From UBA11740 sp049273695 (GTDB lineage: Bacteria; Acidobacteriota; Blastocatellia; Pyrinomonadales; Pyrinomonadaceae), in the NCBI GenBank assembly GCA_049273695.1, contig JBASRE010000059.1:223970-287969 (forward strand): a DNA stretch of 64,000 nucleotides, read 5' to 3'. Both the position numbers and the translations under genes were made by a program. Under the pieces are notes generated by a model. It saw only the letters and a program-made list of their open reading frames with translations, was not told where the DNA came from and did no database searches. Positions 61,538-64,000 of this stretch are shown here, in pieces. Position 1 is the first letter of the stretch, and each line of letters starts with the position of its first letter.

Positions 61538-62569
61538 CTAACGATCCAGGATCAAACTGACGATTTCTTTTTTTACGTTCGTTGCTTGCCGTGGATTCAA
61601 GCCGCCCTTCTTTTCAGTGGACAAAGATCGGATCTCTTCGCTCGAACCTATTCGCAGCAAACGTCCTTCCGTGACCAGTTGCTCATCAATCGCCGCCCAC
61701 TTTCCGGCGTAAACGCTTGCGGCCGGGACACCCAACGCCGCCGCTTCGCGGTTCATGGTGCCGCCGGCGCTGACAATCAGGTCGGCGGCGGCCACAAGGT
61801 TAGCACCGTCCAGGGCTTCGCGGGGCATGATTACGTTCGCCAGCTTTCGCGCTTCGTACTCAGCGCGCTGCGCATCCGTTCTCGGCAGCAAAACGGTTCT
61901 GACACTCGGCTGAGAACTCAAGTGCGTCAGCAGATCCTCAAACAACTCGTTTTCGAATCGATGATATAGAGCTTCGTGGGCCGGTGGGCGCGCAACGACG
62001 AGCACATCTTCGGCGGCGACTCCCAGTTCCCGCAGCACCTCGGCGAACTTTGGATCCGGGGTGAACTCGGCGAGATAGACATCTTCCTTCAGCCCGTCGT
62101 AACGCGCGACCTTGCGCAGCGACGCGCCGTATTTTTTCAATTCTGCGGACGGGAATGCGCGGGGCACGATCACTTTCGAAGCTAGCCGGAAGGCGAGATG
62201 ATTCGCCGGCTGATGCTCATAGTCCATCAGCGTCACGCTTTGAATTCCCAACGATGCCGCCGCCGAAATTTGTGCGTACGAATTATGACTGACCGCGAGA
62301 TCGAATCCACGATCCCGGGCCCACTTGCGAAGCGCGGCGGCGCGCCCAATTAGATTCCCCGCCTTGCCGGTCAACTTCCCGCCGCCATGCCCGCCAATCA
62401 CGTGCGGCAGCATTCCGGCTTTCGTCGCGAGCTCAACCGTCTGCGCGAAGTCTCGCGCGCTAATTTCGACTTGATGACCGCGCGCGACAAACTCCGGAAT
62501 CAACGCGCGAAAGAACGGCACGTGCGGAGAATTTGCCAGGTCGATCCAGATTCGAAGCGATTTACTCAT
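61538..62569 (-). CDS. DUF354 glycosyltransferase-like protein
   Basis: 343 residues. IWIDLANSPHVPFFRALIPEF at the N-terminus and SAGGTMNREAAALGVPA near 275 are the DUF354 hallmarks, a GT-B-like fold related to UDP-GlcNAc epimerases and MurG. Probably acts in polysaccharide assembly with the WbaP/WcaJ-like enzyme and the next gene. Substrate unknown. Confidence 0.85.
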   Translation of the reverse strand: MSKSLRIWIDLANSPHVPFFRALIPEFVARGHQVEISARDFAQTVELATKAGMLPHVIGGHGGGKLTGKAGNLIGRAAALRKWARDRGFDLAVSHNSYAQISAAASLGIQSVTLMDYEHQPANHLAFRLASKVIVPRAFPSAELKKYGASLRKVARYDGLKEDVYLAEFTPDPKFAEVLRELGVAAEDVLVVARPPAHEALYHRFENELFEDLLTHLSSQPSVRTVLLPRTDAQRAEYEARKLANVIMPREALDGANLVAAADLIVSAGGTMNREAAALGVPAASVYAGKWAAIDEQLVTEGRLLRIGSSEEIRSLSTEKKGGLNPRQATNVKKEIVSLILDR

Positions 62570-62613
62570 TGATTCATTGGCTCATTGATTCAATCAACAA
62601 ATGAATCAATGAA
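62567..62613. repeat. ATTGATTCA-word inverted repeat
   Basis: CTCATTGATTCATTGGCTC (62567-62585) mirrors CAACAAATGAATCAATGAATC (62597-62617). It lies in the 36-base gap between the last two genes and supplies the final codons and stop of the upstream one. Confidence 0.88.
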
Positions 62614-63871
62614 TCACTTCGTTCATTCGCGCCAGCGCGTACGCCATCCACGCTTGTGACCACCGCATGTAAGGAATGCGGTTCGTGTGAAAACGATGAC
62701 GCTGATAGTAAAAGTATCCTTCCCCGCTGCGCATGTTGTGCAGCGCCCAGTTGGCGATCTGTTCTGCCAATTCCAACGTGCCGGGAAAACGGCCGCGCAG
62801 CTCGACCAGCGTCACAATGGCCGCGGCGGTTGAATGGACATCCGCCGGATAAAGCCGCGTCGGATGATACTTGGGCCAGCCGTTGCTGAGAAAAAACCGC
62901 TCTTTCCAGAATTCAAATCCATGGACCAGTGCACCTTGAAGACCCAGATCCGTTGGCCCCTCCCCACGGGTGGGGAGGGGTTGGGGCGGGGTTAAGCCGC
63001 GGTCAACCTCTCCCCCAACCCCCTCTCCGCCCGCGGAGAGGCGGCCAGCGATGGCCAGCATGCGCGAGATTCGCGAAAGGCTTGTAAGAATGAACCCCGT
63101 GTGAAAGTTGTCGCTCCACGTTTGATGCCCATCAGCGCCGTACGCCCACGAACCATCGTTGAGCTGGCGGCGAACCACGTAGCGCGTCGCGCGCATCGCC
63201 CCTTCGCAAAGGCTCTGTTCGCGCAGCATCCCACCGACAGTCGCGAGAACTTCTGCGGCCATTAGACTGGCGTTGAAAACACGCGTCTGGTCGAGCGGCG
63301 AATAGCTGAAACAAACCTCCTCGCTGGTCTCGTCCGACTGATTCAGATCGTTGAGAATGAAATCGCAGATAGTGCGCGCAAACGGCAGGTACTCATCGCG
63401 GTCAATCACCTCGGCCGCTTCGCACAGTGCGCGCGCAGCGAAAGCCGTGGGAATGATGGTTGGCGTACCCTTCGGCGCGAAAAACGAACGCGACTGCCAA
63501 TCAAAGTTGTAGCCCCAGCAAGCGCCACGGAAGCCTTTCAGGCTCATGCCAATCAGATCGTCAAGCAACTCCCGCACTTCGACTTCAGCTTCTTTTGTTT
63601 GTAGCCGCCGGTAATCCGCAAGCGCCGCCAACGCAAACAGGGCAATGCCCTTCGCGTTCCGCTCTGCGGGCACGCCGGAGATTTTACGGAGGTTGAATGG
63701 TGCGCGTTTAAGAAGCTGCGTCCAGGCCAGACGCGCGGCGCGTGAATGCCGAAGGGGTGTTGCTTGAAATAATGAGCTGTTCAGACCGTCGTAAGGATCG
63801 TGGCCGGCAAAATCATTGGCGCGACACCAGTTCAAAAGGTCGGAATGGGCGGTGATGAGATCGGGCGGCAT
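62606..63871 (-). CDS. Alpha/alpha-barrel-like protein of a polysaccharide locus, with repeat insert
   Basis: 421 residues. Repeated helix pairs (FAARALCEAAEVIDRDEYLPFARTI, MAAEVLATVGGMLREQSL, AAIVTLVELRGRFPGTLEL) and WAYGADGHQTWSDNFHTGF suggest a six-hairpin glycosidase or epimerase-like barrel. Residues about 270-300 (GGEGVGGEVDRGLTPPQPLP) are encoded by a double palindrome and are probably a surface loop. It shares strand and spacing with the DUF354 gene. The enzyme class is not certain. Confidence 0.75.
   Translation of the reverse strand: MPPDLITAHSDLLNWCRANDFAGHDPYDGLNSSLFQATPLRHSRAARLAWTQLLKRAPFNLRKISGVPAERNAKGIALFALAALADYRRLQTKEAEVEVRELLDDLIGMSLKGFRGACWGYNFDWQSRSFFAPKGTPTIIPTAFAARALCEAAEVIDRDEYLPFARTICDFILNDLNQSDETSEEVCFSYSPLDQTRVFNASLMAAEVLATVGGMLREQSLCEGAMRATRYVVRRQLNDGSWAYGADGHQTWSDNFHTGFILTSLSRISRMLAIAGRLSAGGEGVGGEVDRGLTPPQPLPTRGEGPTDLGLQGALVHGFEFWKERFFLSNGWPKYHPTRLYPADVHSTAAAIVTLVELRGRFPGTLELAEQIANWALHNMRSGEGYFYYQRHRFHTNRIPYMRWSQAWMAYALARMNEVIH
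62957..63041. repeat. CCCTCTCC-family double palindrome inside a gene
   Basis: A 10-bp stem CCCCTCCCCA (62957-62966 with 62971-62980) and a 9-bp stem CCTCTCCGC (63022-63030 with 63033-63041). Both hairpins keep the frame open in the surrounding gene. Confidence 0.95.
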
Positions 63872-63881
63872 TTAGCTGTTG

Positions 63882-63920
63882 CTCCCTTCTCCGTTTGGGA
63901 GAAGGGTCGGGGATGAGGGT
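63882..63920. repeat. CCCTTCTCC hairpin repeat
   Basis: Stem CCCTTCTCC (63884-63892) pairs with GGAGAAGGG (63898-63906), followed by TCGGGGATGAGGG. Same family as the 5.7, 26.6, 32.9 and 63.0 kb elements, here between genes. Confidence 0.9.
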
Positions 63921-63949
63921 TTAGCTGACGAGCAATGTTGGAAATCAAT

Positions 63950-63984
63950 CTTGAAGCGACTCTGCACGGCAGAGTCGCTTCAAG
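63950..63984. repeat. Perfect 15-bp hairpin at the window end
   Basis: CTTGAAGCGACTCTG (63950-63964) and its exact reverse complement (63970-63984) with a 5-nt loop. A-run follows on the + strand, so it is not a canonical terminator. No gene is seen in 63985-64000. Confidence 0.92.
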
Positions 63985-64000
63985 AAAAACAACAGAATTA

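Overview
The window looks like a chromosomal segment of a soil-type Acidobacteriota bacterium, most likely class Blastocatellia. This is inferred from gene content (Zn-peptidase M49, DUF6986 aldolase-like, DUF2891, DUF354, carboxypeptidase-regulatory-domain proteins, a swivel-first aconitase), from a moderately high GC content, and from intergenic DNA full of palindromic word repeats. No marker gene fixes the taxonomy. There is no rRNA, CRISPR array, transposase or prophage.

Layout. 0.2-11.3 kb: DUF72 protein, a KAP P-loop NTPase, a secreted M49 peptidase, a CitE-like aldolase, a secreted unknown protein, a thiolase and a PD-(D/E)XK-like protein. 11.6-18.1 kb: a sugar nucleotidyltransferase and serS flank a more A+T-rich accessory cassette (aldo/keto reductase, cupin, GHMP kinase, radical SAM protein, membrane protein with a PLD-like fold). 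18.1-22.9 kb: WD40 protein, sppA, mnmA and a KamB/NpmA-like 16S rRNA A1408 methyltransferase. 23.1-28.8 kb: a CbbQ/NorQ ATPase and its CbbO/NorD VWA partner, with an AbrB-PIN toxin-antitoxin pair and a small CxxC protein between them, then a second toxin-antitoxin pair. 28.9-35 kb: fabG, a membrane protein, a decayed copy of the aconitase 3' end, the domain-permuted aconitase and a DUF2891 protein. 35-42.2 kb: lipB, a threonine/serine dehydratase, MazEF, membrane proteins, a tandem paralogue pair and lipA. 42.4-49.7 kb: PQQ-propeller protein, a DUF3142 lipoprotein with a 912-residue partner, a TGA-interrupted cytochrome P460 gene and a two-HKD phospholipase-D protein. 50-55.2 kb: a complete livKHMGF branched-chain amino-acid ABC transporter. 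55.3-58.1 kb: a Dam-type methyltransferase, an orphan AbrB antitoxin with a deleted doc toxin, tRNA-Leu(CAA) and an HD-GYP response regulator. 58.2-63.9 kb: exopolysaccharide-type genes (WbaP/WcaJ-like phosphotransferase, DUF354 glycosyltransferase-like, an alpha/alpha-barrel-like protein) and a secreted repeat protein.

Two themes stand out. First, small inverted-repeat elements occupy most intergenic gaps and have also entered at least four coding sequences in frame (a PD-(D/E)XK-like protein, the CbbO-like VWA protein, the aconitase and the last gene), while lipB has a repeat-derived tail. They touch the start codons of several genes and lie between livG and livF. Each locus tends to use its own roughly 7-nt word or its own palindrome. 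Second, the 12.4-16.8 kb cassette is the best candidate for an undescribed pathway: reductase, cupin, small-molecule kinase and radical SAM enzyme next to a sugar nucleotidyltransferase, ending in a membrane-anchored PLD-like protein whose stop codon overlaps the start of serS.
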